Part shown: one piece after another, positions 22,417 to 34,500 of the stretch
How positions within the stretch are numbered: the stretch's first letter is position 1
Layout: each line of letters begins with the position of its first letter
Assembly (NCBI RefSeq): GCF_030445035.2
Contig: NC_080683.1
Span: forward strand, 114,375,225-114,439,224
Length of the DNA: 64,000 nucleotides
Source of the DNA: Dasypus novemcinctus
Taxonomy: Eukaryota > Chordata > Mammalia > Cingulata > Dasypodidae
Direction of reading: 5' to 3'
Translations under genes and position numbers: made by a program
The notes under the pieces: generated by a model
What the model saw: the letters and a program-made list of their open reading frames with translations, nothing else
What the model was told of the DNA's origin: nothing
The model's database searches: none

Positions 22417-23246
22417 GCCCTACAGGCATCGTGTGGCGCCATCCGGGAGGAGGGGCGGCCACGGAAGCATGGCTGCCGAGAAGGGGAGACCCGAGGGCAC
22501 TCTGCGCCCATGCCAAGCTCCCTTCAGGGGTGGCGGTGAGTCCGACCAGCCACCCCATCATGGGGGCAGCGGAACTAGGCCTACCGCGGCTGCTCCCCCG
22601 CCAGGCCAGCAAACCACACTTCAGCCCGAGGGGTGACCGCAAGGTCCTGAGCCTCAACAGACTCCAGCACCTACAATCTGATTTATTGGACTTACCACAC
22701 TCAGCTAAGATGGAGTTGAAGAAGGACAACCACCACACCATGGAGCCTAGAGTGATTACAACTGAAAGTGGGAGGATTGCATCCAGCATCCATGTGGAAT
22801 CTGAGCCTCCTCTTGACATAGAGGTACAATGGACACAACCAATCCAATGTCCACATAGAAGAGGTGGCATTGGATGGGGAAAAGTGGACATGGTGGCTGA
22901 TGGGTATGGGGAAAGGCAGGAAGAGATGAGAGGTGGAGGCATCTTTGGGACATGGAGCTGCCCTGGATGGTGCTTCAGAGACAATCACCGGACATTGTAA
23001 ATCCTCACAGGGCCCACTGGATGGAATGGAGGAGAGTATGGGCCATGATGTGGACCATTGACTATGAGGTGCAGAGGTGCCCAAAGATGTACTTACCAAA
23101 TCCAATGGATGTGTCATGATGATGGGAATGAGTGTTGCTGGGGGGGGGAGAGGTGGGGTGGGGGGGTGGGGTTGAATGGGACCTCACATATATATTTTTA
23201 ATGTAATATTATTACAAAGTCAATAAAAAAATAAATTAAAAAAAAA

Positions 23247-23260
23247 AAAAGTCCCCTCTC
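23247..23260. repeat. Target-site duplication, right copy, outer L1
   Basis: Matches 3575-3588 at 12 of 14 positions. Its first four A bases merge with the A-tail. Confidence 0.65.
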
Positions 23261-23904
23261 TCTTAATATTCGACCAAGAAAAGGAAAATAAGGGAGGGGA
23301 TGGGTTGTGGGGGGTGGACAAGAGGATGGACGGGGGCAGTCACAGGAGCTGTCCACCCATACAGGTTGGGATATGTTGGAGGGGACAGTGTTCAAAAGCC
23401 AAACTTCTGATCCGCTGCCCACCATTATCTCTGCAGTGCCATGTCATGCTTCCGGGGAGGCTGGCTTGAATACCCTGCAGCAGGCATCTCCCATATCCCA
23501 GGCTCTTCTGGCTTCAAGGCCCTGCTGTGCACAGTGCAAATGAACATCATGGGGTCACATTTGTGGTACCAAGCCCACATTTGCCATATTCAGTTTTTGA
23601 CCATATATTCAAGCGTGACTGAGCCAGAGGGTAAGGAAGACTGAGAGTGGATGATGACTGTGAGTGAGTGAAGCCCAGAGTTCTTGGGCCCACCCCCAGG
23701 CAGGAACACCTAGGGCTGGGGCTAGTCCAGGAGCAAGAGGACCTGAAGATGAGTCATCTGGTGGACCTCTGTCATGGAAGGCTTCCTGGGTGGGTGGCAT
23801 GGTTTTGTACGTTTGCATCCAAAAGTTGGGGTCATTTTCTGCTTTTGTAAAGTCACTTGGAAAGGTTGTTATGTTGGGTGATAGTACTTCCTTTCCAACT
23901 CCAG

Positions 23905-24013
23905 CATCAAGACCTGTGCCTGCTCCATTAGCAGCTCTAACTGCTGGCCCAGAATCCTCATTGGAGGGACAGCCATCTACAGAGCTGGAATCCCCTTTTA
24001 CAGACTTGAAAAT
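23905..24013 (+). other. Exon-like Pro/Ala/Glu-rich segment, copy Q1
   Basis: A polypyrimidine-CAG acceptor-like site (23890-23904) and a GTGAGT donor-like site at 24014 enclose 109 bp with an open plus frame (RPVPAPLAALTAGPESSLEG, then QPSTELESPFTDLK). The paralogues at 57407 and 59635 have similar acceptor-like starts (CCAACTGCAG, CTTTCCAG). The composition recalls the low-complexity linker of RalGDS-type proteins, which I could not confirm by any motif. It may be a decayed exon or chance. Confidence 0.3.
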
Positions 24014-25281
24014 GTGAGTAGATTCTTGGACAGGAAGGAGTATTTCCCTTTTTTTTCAGAGGAATTGTAATTGTGAGGTGTGGGTACTATCTGGGATAGG
24101 CAGGTCAGACCACTGTGGACCCACATCTGAAGTTTACTATGATAGCAACATCACCCCATTGTGGTTAAACTTCCCATGATCCTGACTCTAACCCCGGATA
24201 CGTGGTCCCACCCAGAGTTGGAGATGTGGTGAGCAGCATGCTCCACAAGTTGAGGAAAGGCTCAGTCAAGGATGCCCAGCAGCAGGCAAGCATTGGCCGG
24301 GGGGCATCATGCCTCCATGAGCAGCGTGTCATAGGGATGAGGCCCTCACGGCACACAGAGTAGATGAAATCCTTTTGCTTGAGCTTCAGACTGTGGAATA
24401 CTTCTAGCCCTCAGTAAACAGGGGCAGCAGATCTTGCAACCATGTGGTATTTAAGGAGTGCCTACTATTGATAAAAGCAGAGCAGACACAGACCCTCGCT
24501 GACCATCTGAAACCCAATTCCTTTGAATAACAGTTCTAGAGACAGACTGATATATTTCAAAGGTATCTGAAGTAGTAGAACGTGTTTTGAAGAGTTAAGA
24601 TGATCACCCTTTGTTTAGTGTCTTTGACCAGTCCCCTGCTCAGTTACAAGTCAGCCACGGTAAGCAGTACCATGAAGCATTGTGGCTTGGGCTACAGACA
24701 CAGAGATGGGCAGGGGCAGGTAGAGGACCATCCACATGCACACACAATGTTATTAGTGGAGGATTCGGTGGAAGAAGGGCCAGGCCTCTGATTTGCCCAC
24801 CCTCTTCCAACAGTGTCATATGTTACGTCTGGCAACCTGGCTGGACCACCATCTCAGGAAAGCCATTTATCATCACCTGGGCTGTCCCAGCCACAGGATC
24901 TTGCTAGTGTCCATGAAAATTAAGAACATGTATTCCATACTGTAATGCTGCACACATCTTATCTGTGGTGAGCTTGAGACCCTGAATTCAACAGGGCTTG
25001 AACCAGAGGGTGAGGGGAGCTGGGTTTCATTGCATGTGAGGGTGACTGGAGGACCTGGGGGGAGAACCAAGGCAGGAGGCCTCAGGGCTTCTCTGGGGCT
25101 AGGAGCTAGAATAACCTCAAAAGGGTCCTCTAGTGGTCTTCATAAAGACAAGCTATCTATTTGAGGTTGGCATTTTGGGGCCTTTGCCTCTGAAAGGCTT
25201 GGGGATAGTTTCTTCCGTTAAAAAGATACCTTGCAAGGAGGCCATGATGCTGAATTCTGCTTCTTTTCCGGCTCGTGTCAG

Positions 25282-25580
25282 GTCCAGCATCAGCAGCCTT
25301 GTCCACTTTACCTCCAGCACATTCATCCTCTGCCCTGGATGAAGCTGAGATAAAAGGGCCAGATATGAGGCTGGGCCCCAGGCCAGCCCTGACCCCAATG
25401 ACAACACCCACAGAAAGGTCAGCTGACAAGCTCGCTCTTCCCCACGCACCACATGATGCTGCAGCTGCGCTTCTCCAGCCTGGGAATGACGAGGGAAAGG
25501 AGAGCACCTTCCCTTCCCCAGAGATTGCCTTTATGTATCTGATCCTTACTTTTTGTTTGTTTGTTTTTGGTTTTTTTTGA
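25282..25580 (+). other. Exon-like Pro/Ala-rich segment, copy Q2
   Basis: An acceptor-like site (GTGTCAG ending 25281) precedes an open plus frame with 'TLPPAHSSSALDEAEIKGPD' and 'PRPALTPMTTPTERSADKLA', paralogous in DNA to 59635-59885. Copy Q4 has a different peptide because of indels. I see no donor here. No function assigned. Confidence 0.25.
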
Positions 25581-25924
25581 TACATTTATTTTCTAGTGTT
25601 AAAATATGTATATTAAATTTTTGTTATAATTACTCCTTTGTAATGTGCTGAAGAGTGTCTTAGGTACTACATTGAGGTTTGTGCAAACATCTGTCCCTGT
25701 CGTTGAGAACATATTTTTATGCCAAACAGAAACCCTGCCTGCTGGAAAATCACACTCATTTCTTCCCCCCTTTGGCCCCCGGGGACCATGAGCTGCTGCT
25801 GTCTTTGCCCTTCCTCCTTGGCCCTGGCCTGAGCAGCTGCTCAGCCTTATCCTGGCCCACAGTCGGGCTCAATCAAGGAGCCATTACCCTGCTTTGACAT
25901 GCAGGGTCAGGGCTGCTCAGGCAG

Positions 25925-27650
25925 GTCAAAAGAAATTTATCAAGTCTTTAATGAATGGAAAGAAATACTGTGTTCATCGATAGGAAGAGCTAATATTGAT
26001 AAGGTGTCAATACTACCTAAAAGACCTATGGATTCAATGTGGAACCTATCAATATTTGGCAGCATTATTTCAGGAATCAGAAAACTTGTTAAATTCATAT
26101 GCATAGGTTAAAAAAAAATAGGCCTAAATACAACAAATTTGAAGCAGAAGAGCAAAATGGAGATCTGAAACTTCCTAATTTAAAAACATACAATAATCCA
26201 CAAACATGAGAAGAATGTTGCAGTGGCATAGAGACCATGTAGTAGAGCAATGGAAAAGATCTGAGTGTCCTGGAATAAGCTCACACACCCAGGCTTGCCT
26301 GATTTTGGACAAGGGTTCCAATTATATAAAATGGGAAAAGGAACTCCATTTAGGAAATAGTGCACAGAAAACCAAAATGTTCACATGCAAAGGATTAATG
26401 TTGGACCTCTACCTACTCCACAAACAAAAAATGACTCAAACTGTTTCAAAGACCTTAACTTTAGAGCTAAAATCTGAACACCACAGAAGGAAATATAGGG
26501 GAAATATTTCATGGCCTCGGATTTGACAGTGATTTTCTAGATTAACAAGCAACAGCATGAAAACCAAAAAGCATGATAGATGAAATGGATGTCAAGAGAA
26601 TTATAAAAATGGAACAAAACTTTTGTACTTCAAAGGACATATTCAGGAATGTGAAAATATATACAGAAATTGAGAAAATAAATCTGATAAGGGTAAAATG
26701 TCCAGAATAGCTAAAGAACTCTTGCATCTGTACAACAAAAATTAAACATGGCGATTAAACATGGACAAAGGACTTGATGAGTATTTCTCCAATGAAGATT
26801 TTCAAAGACGCACATAGGAAACTGATCAACTGTATCAGGCATTAGGGAAATGCCACTCAATACCACAGTAAGGTGCCATGCCATTGTAACTACTACGCCA
26901 CAGCCATTTGTTGTTGTTTTAACTGCAGGAAATAAAGAGTACTGGAGGAGATGCAGGGAAATTGGAACATTTACACTTCACTGGTAGGGTTGTTCAGCCC
27001 CATGAAAATATTCTGGCTATTCCACCAGAAAGACAAGTATAGAATTACCATATGATTGAGCACTTACACATTTAAATATCATTCCACCCCTCCAAAACTG
27101 AAAGCTGTGCTTCAAGCAGTTATATATATACCACTGATCAGACAGCATCGTTCTTAGTACCCTGAGGTTGGAGCAAAATAAGTGACCATCAAGCAGATGA
27201 AATGCCTTAATCAGTATGAAATTAATATTGTGAAATATATCAATAAGTGATGTGTTTAATGAACAAATGAGGTTTAAATGTGAAATAGAATATCATTCAG
27301 GAAGAGAAAAGATAAAGTTGTGATATATTCTACAACATGAATGAACGTATAAGTAATTTGGGAGATATAAGTCAGAAATAAGGATAAATATGCCATGATT
27401 TCACATAGGAAACAACTAGATTAAGCAAAATTAAAGAGGCAGCAAAGAGACTACAGGTTATGAATGCTGGGAGTGGGGCTGTAATGGAGAATTATTGCTT
27501 CATAGGTACAAAATGTCTTTTTTGTTGTGCTGAAAGCAATGCAAAATGGATGCTGGTGATGATAGGATAGAAGAGTAACAGCTTTCATTGGTTAGATCTA
27601 GGGTGATATACTATAGACTTGAGTTGGAAGAAAACATATTTTACATGAAA
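25925..27650 (+). mobile_element. Ancient L1 fragment (ORF2 3' part and beyond)
   Basis: Begins with a recognisable late-ORF2 stretch (KEIYQVFNEWKEILCSSIGRANIDKVSILPK, encoded about 25928-26020) that aligns with [31 protein letters not shown] of the inner L1. Decayed ORF2 continues with frameshifts: 'aaatgggaaaag..ctcca', 'gaaatgccactcaataccaca', 'tactggaggagatgcaggg'. Later the usual 'attcaggaagag', 'atgaatgaacgt' and 'ccatgatttcacat' end-of-L1 landmarks appear, to about 27640. It is much more diverged than the other L1s. Confidence 0.75.
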
Positions 27651-28900
27651 TACATGTTTCTAATATTCAACAAAAAAATAGATCTCTATGATAGGTGGAC
27701 TAATGCTAAGAGAAATAGAAATGTGGGTACAGAGCTAGTGCTTTACAGTTTGTAAGTGCTTTATCATTTCCTCTGCACCTATCCTGTGTAAGTGCCAGCA
27801 CAGCATGAAAATAAAATACAAGACAATGTACTATTTCCTTGAGTTTATTTAAGCAGGTAATAGTCATAAATTAAGGTAGCTTCCAAACTGCATATACAAA
27901 GGTTCTTACACACACAAAAAGAGAAGAGATTACACAGAATTAATGTGAAAACTTAAAGTGAATATTAAATAGATATTGTAAAAAAAAATTATTTTTTTAG
28001 GTATCAGTGACTTTGGGTTTGGTGAGACTCCTAGTGGACAAAAGACCCCTGTACATTCCATTTATTCTTACAGGATCTTTGGTAGCATTTGTTGAATTTA
28101 TCAATGTCCACTTAGGTCATATTCTCACTAGAGAGCTTGGACTGCAGTTGTCCTGGCCCAAACGTCAGCAGTCTTTAGTGTTCAGATTCACTGTAGAGCT
28201 CAGCAGGGAGGATGAGATCTCGTAGCCATCATGTCCATCTTCCCGTTCCAGGCTGTCCATCCCTTCTGATTTTCATTCATAGAGGAATCATATGCGGGGT
28301 AAGTGGCTATACTCTGCAATTAAGACAGTGACACAACAAAAAGTTTCAAAAATGTGATAGTATTCATCACCAGGAGAATGCAGACAACAGATAGAGGTGC
28401 TTTCCAGCTGGGGACCTAGACCCACAAACTACACCTCACTAAACAAGTCCAAGGTCGAAGCATTTCCAGTTCTTCAGGAACATTTATTTATTGCTTAATG
28501 TCTTAGCTGAGTGTTCTACTCTTCCAGATATTGGTGTATACGGAAACTTTTCTTTTAAATCTGGACACTCCTTTGACATGCCATTTACTCTCCTAGCATG
28601 GTTTCACTGGCTATGATGCTATCAGTACAATTTCTCTCTATATTTTATATTTTATATTTAGATTGTTCTGTTTGAACGATCCCATGGAAGCAAAGATTGA
28701 TTGAGGAAATTCCATCCTATACCAGGTCTTGCAAATAGTGGGTTTTCTTCATTAGATTGCAGTTTCCAAAATGTGGTATACAGTTAGGAGAAAATAACAC
28801 CAAACATAAAGTATCTGTGGAGTCTAAAGTTAGGTATTAAGCAGGAACCCAACACTATACCTCCCTAATCTGGAAAACTGAAAGACTCTATATTACTCAA
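27650..28900. other. Unassigned stretch
   Basis: No gene or repeat family recognised with confidence. A 72-codon plus frame at 28007-28225 has no recognisable motif. The last few hundred bases may belong to the far end of the ERVL LTR described next. Confidence 0.4.
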
Positions 28901-28919
28901 GGAACTCTAGGAAAACATA

Positions 28920-29302
28920 ACTGATAGGAGATATTTCTGAATATTTTGAGATTTTATCATTTGTCTCTTCTAGTGTGGGGATGCACAGGTCCACGGGGCA
29001 CTACATGAAAAATTTCAGTGAATTCCTCAGGAAAGGCTGGCTGATGGAAGTAAGTTGGAAAAACTCTCTTCTGCCTCCTGAAATTATCATTTCTCTTTCA
29101 GTAGCCTTCACCTGATTGGATGAGATGTCTTTCATTGAAAAAGTCTATCTCCTCAAGTGTTGGTAGATGCAGTTGTCCAGAGATGCATTGAACTTACTAA
29201 TGTCCAAGAAATGTCCTCAAATTAACAATGGCCAGGGCTTCCTTAAGGCAGCAACTGAGCACCATTAATTGGCCAAGGTGACACATGTCCCTGACCATTA
29301 CA
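28920..29302 (-). mobile_element. MLT2-like LTR of an ERVL provirus (3' LTR)
   Basis: Read on the minus strand it starts TGTAATGGTCAGGGACATGT at 29302 and continues with 'CACCTTGGCCA', 'ATGGTGCTCAGTTG' and 'CATCTCATCCAATCAGGTGAAGGC', a recognisable MLT2 outline from memory of that family. It directly follows ERVL internal sequence, so it is the 3' LTR. The far end, near 28920, is blurred by divergence. Confidence 0.7.
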
Positions 29303-31360
29303 CACCATCCTTTGTCAACAAGGCAGCCACAGACATCAGCTTAAACAATACTTATCTCTAAATGAAACACAATAACAGACTGATTCTCTTAAAAATGATA
29401 CTAAATTGTCCTGTGTACAACCAAAAATTCTCTAAATCTTTCCTGACATGTGTGGAATTCATTGGGCAATTTTCCCTCTTAATCTTGATAGTCTGCAACT
29501 TGGATACTGTAACATGAAACTGACACAAGTTATGTCTTACCATAAGACCACATGTTAGGGAAGAAATAAAAGTTGTTTGCTTTGTGAACACATACATGAT
29601 AAGTAAAAACAAAGAAGAAATATTCATAACCATTAAAGTCCTGGTTATTGTAACTGGTTATGGGATTCTGAGTCATACTTGTCACCACCTTTTTCCACTA
29701 CCTCTTTCATATTCCCTTTAAGCTCAGCAAACTCTTGAGCTTGCCATGGCTGCTTGCCTGCCAGGAAGATCCAAGCTTTCATTCCTGAAGATTCTGAGCC
29801 ATTGACCATTGATTGAGTTATTGCCATATTTCCTTGACTTTATTCATTGAGCATCATAGTACTAAGAGGAGCCCTAGAGGATGTCTGGTATCTCAGGCAA
29901 ACTCTCCTTTGCCTGCACTGTGGAACTCCAACCTTATTTCCTCTTGATAGTCAGGATCAATCACCCCAGCCAGGATACCAAGTCCCTTTTTGCTTATCGC
30001 TTCAGAATCATGAGGAGCCCCAAGTGGCCTGTGGAAGTCTTAACCTCCAGTTCAATGGAATCATTGTGTGTCCTAGTTGAAGCACATGCCTGCTTTGGAA
30101 CTAAGACCTCTAGACCAGCAGAGATGAAGGTTGCAGGGACAGGAAGCAGAAATCTTTCTACTAGATCACCAGGAATAATAATGAGTAGTCATACATTTTC
30201 ACCCCTAAATTTCTGAATCTCTCAATACTGACTTTGTCAGAAACAGTACCATAGATTGGACCTGATTTAGAAAACATGTCATGGAGGAAAACTCATATGT
30301 CATGGCCCTTCATTAAGGGTTTGGACTGTAATGAGACCCAGGAGAAGGTCAAAGTTATTCTCAAAAGTAGAAAAGCTATCTAGAGAAGATGGCCGGACTT
30401 TGCACCACATCTGAAGGGTCTGTGACATCCCCTCTTAGAGGAGCCCAAGAAATGCACCAAACTTCATCTCTATTTGCCACCAAAACTTAAAGTACCAAGT
30501 GATCTACCGGATAATATAGCTGAGGTGGCAGAGCAGGGTGCACAGCAGCCTGGACCTGTTGGAGAGCCTCCCCATATTCCTCTCCACATACAAAACTGGA
30601 AGCATTTTGAATCATTCTGTACTTGACACACAAATGAGGAATCGATTTCCTCTAAAATAAAATAGTCCAACAAAGTGTTGTGCATGTTTTACAGTTTTAG
30701 GATACATTAGATGCAGCATTTTATCCTTGCCATTGAAGGAATATCTTGACATGACCCACAGTACTGGATGCTTTAAGGTGGAAAGACCCTGAATTTTTGT
30801 TGGACTTAATCTCCCCCACTCTGGCACACAGTAAGTTTTAGCTACTTCATGCTCACTACATGCACTCACCATAATGACATCAATGGAATGGCCCAGTGAG
30901 ATGTCATGTGGAAAGGAAAGGTAATCAAGTGTATGCCCTGCAGACTATTTTATAACAAAGGGCCGAATTTTGGTATAACCCTGAATAGGACCATGAAGAT
31001 ATTTTGCTCACCTTGTCAGATAAAAACTGACTATTTCTTTTGGTACTTCATAAAAAATTTCAAGAAACGTGTTCAAGCCAAATCAATAGCTGCATTCAAG
31101 GGAATGTGCTGATTTGCTCAAGACACTTCTGGAACAGAAGCAGCAACTGAAGACACTCTCTACTTAGGTTCATGAGAAACCGCTCTCATTCTTCAAGGAC
31201 CATCTATCTTCTGAGCAAGCCAATGAGAGGTGAAAGGGACTGTGGCAGGAATCATCATCCCTGTGTGAATCATGTCCTCTTGGCAGAATTAATCACTGCA
31301 TCTTTCCAAGCTGTGGAATTAAATTTGGTTTACTCTTTTGGTAGGTACTGCCTGTTCTCA
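29303..31360 (-). pseudogene. ERVL internal region, decayed pol with dUTPase
   Basis: A minus-strand relic of an ERVL (class III) provirus. From 31360 downward it shows the start of reverse transcriptase, the RT active-site neighbourhood near 30880 where the catalytic YxDD-type motif has decayed (SIDVI), and the connection region (part of the 87-codon frame 30612-30872). Lower, 29645-30216 matches the dUTPase region and the C-terminal end of pol typical of ERVL. There are several stops and frameshifts, and an internal loss around 30230-30460 is likely. No gag or 5' LTR was seen. It cannot make a functional enzyme. Confidence 0.75.
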
Positions 31361-31570
31361 AGCCTTCCCCTCGTCTTTATGCACTGTAATAGTCCTCCTC
31401 CAAAAAGAGAGTGGCAGCAACATCCCTGGGAGGAGGAGGGGTCTGAGAGGGTGGAGAGTGGTCTCTGCGGTAATTTTAGCAAGCCAAGCCACTCATGGGT
31501 GTCAGAAGGGACCCTGAAGTGACAGGGAAAGGGGAGGGGGGTGCCCTACTATATGTATACCCAAATAAAA
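31361..31570. other. Junction between ERVL relic and old L1
   Basis: About 200 bp that may still be ERVL (first part) and then a purine-rich stretch (31420-31545) just before the L1 ORF2 start. No further feature seen. Confidence 0.4.
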
Positions 31571-31571
31571 C

Positions 31572-34500
31572 ATGGCTAATCTAAGTAATTCCATGACAAC
31601 ATTAACATTGTATGGTAATGGACTCAACTCACCAGTCAAGAGATGCAGAATTGCAGGATGGATAAGGAATTATAACCCATGTATATGCTGTCTATCAGAA
31701 ACCTACCTTACCCACAGATTCAAGAAAGCTGAAAGTGAATGCATGGAAAAAATGTTACAAGCAAAAAAACACCAGGAGTAGCTATACTATAATTGGACAA
31801 AATAGACTTTAAATATAAATCTCTTGTAGGTGACAAAGAGAGAAACTATGTATTAGTAAAAGGGGTAATTTTCCAAGGAGGAAAAACAATAACAAACATT
31901 TATGTACCTAATCAGGGTGCCTCAAAATACATGAGCCAAACCCTGGAAAAACTAAGTGGTGAAATAGATGCCTCTGCAATTATACTGGGGGACATTAATA
32001 GACCATTACCACATTAGACAAAACATCTTTGCAGAGACTCAATAAAGAAAGACTTTGTTTAGAGGAGCTGCACTTAATGACATATACAGAACACACCTCC
32101 AACACAGCAGTATATACAAAGATTAGAGAAGAATTAAATGAAACTGAAAATAAGAAAGCATAGAAAAGATAAACAATACCAACAGCTGGTTCTTTGAGAA
32201 GATCATGAAATTGACAATACCCTAAATAGGAAACAAGGAAAAAAAGAGAGAAGATGCAAATACACAAAATAAGAAATGAGGAAGGGGAAATCACCACTCA
32301 CCCCACAAAAATAAAGAGTATCATAAGTGAATAATTTTAAAAAATATATGCCAACAAGATGTAAAATTTAGAGGAAATGAACACATTAGTAGAAACACAC
32401 AAGAAGCCTACACTGAAGAAAGAAAAAATTGAAGAGCTTAACAGACCAGTCACCAGTAGTGAGATAGAATTAGTCATCAAAAACTTCCCTACTATAAAGA
32501 GCACAAGATGAGATGGCATCTCAGGTGAATTTTCCCAAACATTCTGGAAAGAACTAACTCCAATCCTACTCAGAATCTTCCAAAAAACAGAAGTGTAAGG
32601 AACATTGCCCAACTCATTCTATGACTCCCCCCTTACCCTAACACTAAAGCCAAACGAAGATACTTCAAGAAAGGAAAACCAGAGATGAATCTCCCAAATG
32701 AACCCAGATGACAAAATCCTCATCAAATTCTTGTGAATCATATTCATGAACACATCAAATGAATTATACACCATGACCAAGTGATTATCTTCCTGGTATG
32801 CAAAGATGGTTCAATGTAAGAAAATCAATCAATATCATAAAGCATATAAACAGACTGAAAGAAATAAATCACATACTATTCTCTATAGATGCAGAAAAAT
32901 CATTTAACAAAATATAGAACCCTTTCATGATAAAAATGCTACCAAAGATATGGATAGATGAAAATATTCACAACATTATAAAGGCTGTTTATGAAAAGCC
33001 CACAGCAACCATCATATACAATGATATCTGAGAAGCCTTCCCCCTAAGTTTGAGAAAAAGACAAGGATGTCCACTATTAACCACTCCTATTTAACATTGC
33101 GTTAGAAGTACTTGCTCTGGGCAGCAGACTTGGCCCAGTGGTTAGGGCCTCTGTCTACCACATGGGAGGTCCGCAGTTCAAACCCTGGGCCTCCTTGACC
33201 CGTGTGGAGCTGGCCCATGTGCAGTGCTGATGCGCGCAAGGAGTGCCATGCCACGCAGGGGTGTCCCATGCCACACAGGGGTGTCCCCTGTGTAGGGGAG
33301 CCCCATGCACAAGGAGTGTACCCCGTAAGGAGAGCCGCCCAGCGCAAAAGAAAGTGCAGCCTGCCCAGGAATGGTGCCGCACACACCGCGAGCTGACACA
33401 TGATGAGACAACAAAAAGAAACACAGATTCCTGTGCCACTGACAACAGAAGTGGACAAAGAAGATGCAGCAAATAGACACAGAGAGCAGACCACCAGGGT
33501 CGGGGGGGGGGAAGGGGAGGGAAATAAATAAATAAATAAATCTTTAAAAAAAAAAGGAAGTACTTACTCAAGCACTTATGCAAGAAAAAGATAAAAACTT
33601 CATACAAATTGGAAAGGAAGAAGTAAAAACTTCACTATTTGCAGATGACATGAATCTATACATACAGAGCCCTGAGAAATCTAAAATAAAACTTCTAGAA
33701 CTTGTGATTGAGTTCAGTAAAGTTGTGAGTTTGAAGATTAATGTGTAAAAATCAGTAGCTTTTCTGTACATCAATAATGAACAATCTGAGGGGGAAATAG
33801 GAAAAAAATACAATAGCAAGTAAAAGAATCAAATATCTAGGAATAAATATAACTAAAGATGTACATGATTTATATGCAGAAAACTACACAACACTGTTAA
33901 AAGCAATCAAAGAAGATTTGAATAAATGGAAAAATATTCCCTGTTCATGGATAGGGAGATGAAACATAATTAAGACGTCTGTCCTACCCAAACTGACCTA
34001 CAGAATTAAAGCACCAATAAACATCAACACAGGATATTTTATTAAATTGGAAAAAGCAACTATGAAATTTATTTGGAAGGGCAAGAGCCCCAAATAGCCA
34101 AACATATATTGAAAAAGAAAAATGAAATCAAAGGAACCACACTCCCTGTCTTTAAAACATCCTACAAAGCTGCAGTGGTGAAATTGCATGGTATTGGCAT
34201 GGGGATGGACATATGGACAAATGGAACTGGATCAACAGATCCGACACAGATCTTCACATATATAGTTACCTGACATCCAACAAGGCCACCAAGCCCACTC
34301 ATCTGGGAAAGAATGGTCTCTTCAACAAGTGCTGTTTGGAGAACTGGATATTCATATCCAAAAGAATGAGAGAAGAACACCATCTCACACCTTACACAAA
34401 AGTTAACTCAAGATGCATCAAAGATCTAAATATAAGAGCACAGACCATATAGATTTTGGAAGATAATGTAGGGAAATATTTATAGGACCTTGTAATTGGA

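Larger units (their letters stand above)
21642..22641 (-). mobile_element. Class-II (betaretrovirus-like) ERV remnant: LTR, PBS and LTR stub
   Basis: Exactly 1000 bp, bounded by TG...CA and by a 6-bp duplication AGGTCC (21636-21641 and 22642-22647). Read on the minus strand it is a 941-bp LTR (22641 down to 21701), GC, an 18-nt primer binding site (21698-21681), about 9 further bases, then about 30 bases that repeat the end of the LTR (21671-21642). Almost all internal sequence and most of the second LTR are gone. The 6-bp duplication and the Lys-type primer site point to class II/ERVK. No gag, pol or env sequence is left. It entered after the outer L1, into its 3'UTR. Confidence 0.8.
3589..23250 (+). 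mobile_element. Outer full-length LINE-1, interrupted by a second L1
   Basis: A full-length L1: 5'UTR 3589-5668, ORF1 5669-6637, ORF2 6711-7380 continuing 16292-19426, 3'UTR 19427-23250. It ends in an A-tail and is flanked by an imperfect 14-bp target-site duplication (3575-3588 and 23247-23260). Without the nested L1 (8.9 kb) and the ERV remnant (1.0 kb) the element is about 9.7 kb, long for an L1 because of its 2.1 kb 5'UTR and 2.8 kb 3'UTR. It is older than its insert. ORF2 carries an endonuclease active-site change, a nonsense codon and a terminal frameshift, whereas ORF1 is still open. Confidence 0.92.
19427..23250 (+). repeat. Outer L1 3'UTR, split by ERV remnant
   Basis: L1 3'UTR homologous to the other two long 3'UTRs, interrupted at 21642-22641 by a class-II ERV remnant and its 6-bp duplication. 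The sequence resumes with 'tgagcctcaacagact', matching 15664 onward in the inner copy. The end has a G-rich tract (23140-23175) and A-tail 23236-23250. Confidence 0.88.
23251..25924. repeat. Duplicated host segment, copy A (blocks P1-Q1-R1-P2-Q2-tail)
   Basis: With 3000-3588 (R0) this is one pre-L1 host locus. Blocks P1 (23251-23640) and P2 (24641-25090) resemble each other: 'gggcagg..cag', 'ccatgtgc/ccaccca', 'ctctgat..gcccacc', 'ccaggctcttctggcttcaaggccctg'. Q1 (23641-24060) and Q2 (25091-25600) share a 'ggtggacctctgtcat/gtggtcttcataaa ... ctttgcctctgaaaggct ... ttttcc..cag' pattern. The tail (25600-25924) matches 60000-60290. The whole is paralogous to 56585-60300. It ends where an ancient L1 begins. 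Confidence 0.7.

Noticed and set aside
22086..23000. 304-codon plus frame across the ERV LTR and L1 3'UTR
   Set aside because: It runs through a retroviral LTR boundary, target duplication and L1 3'UTR; the composition is that of the CpG-rich LTR and nothing matches a protein.
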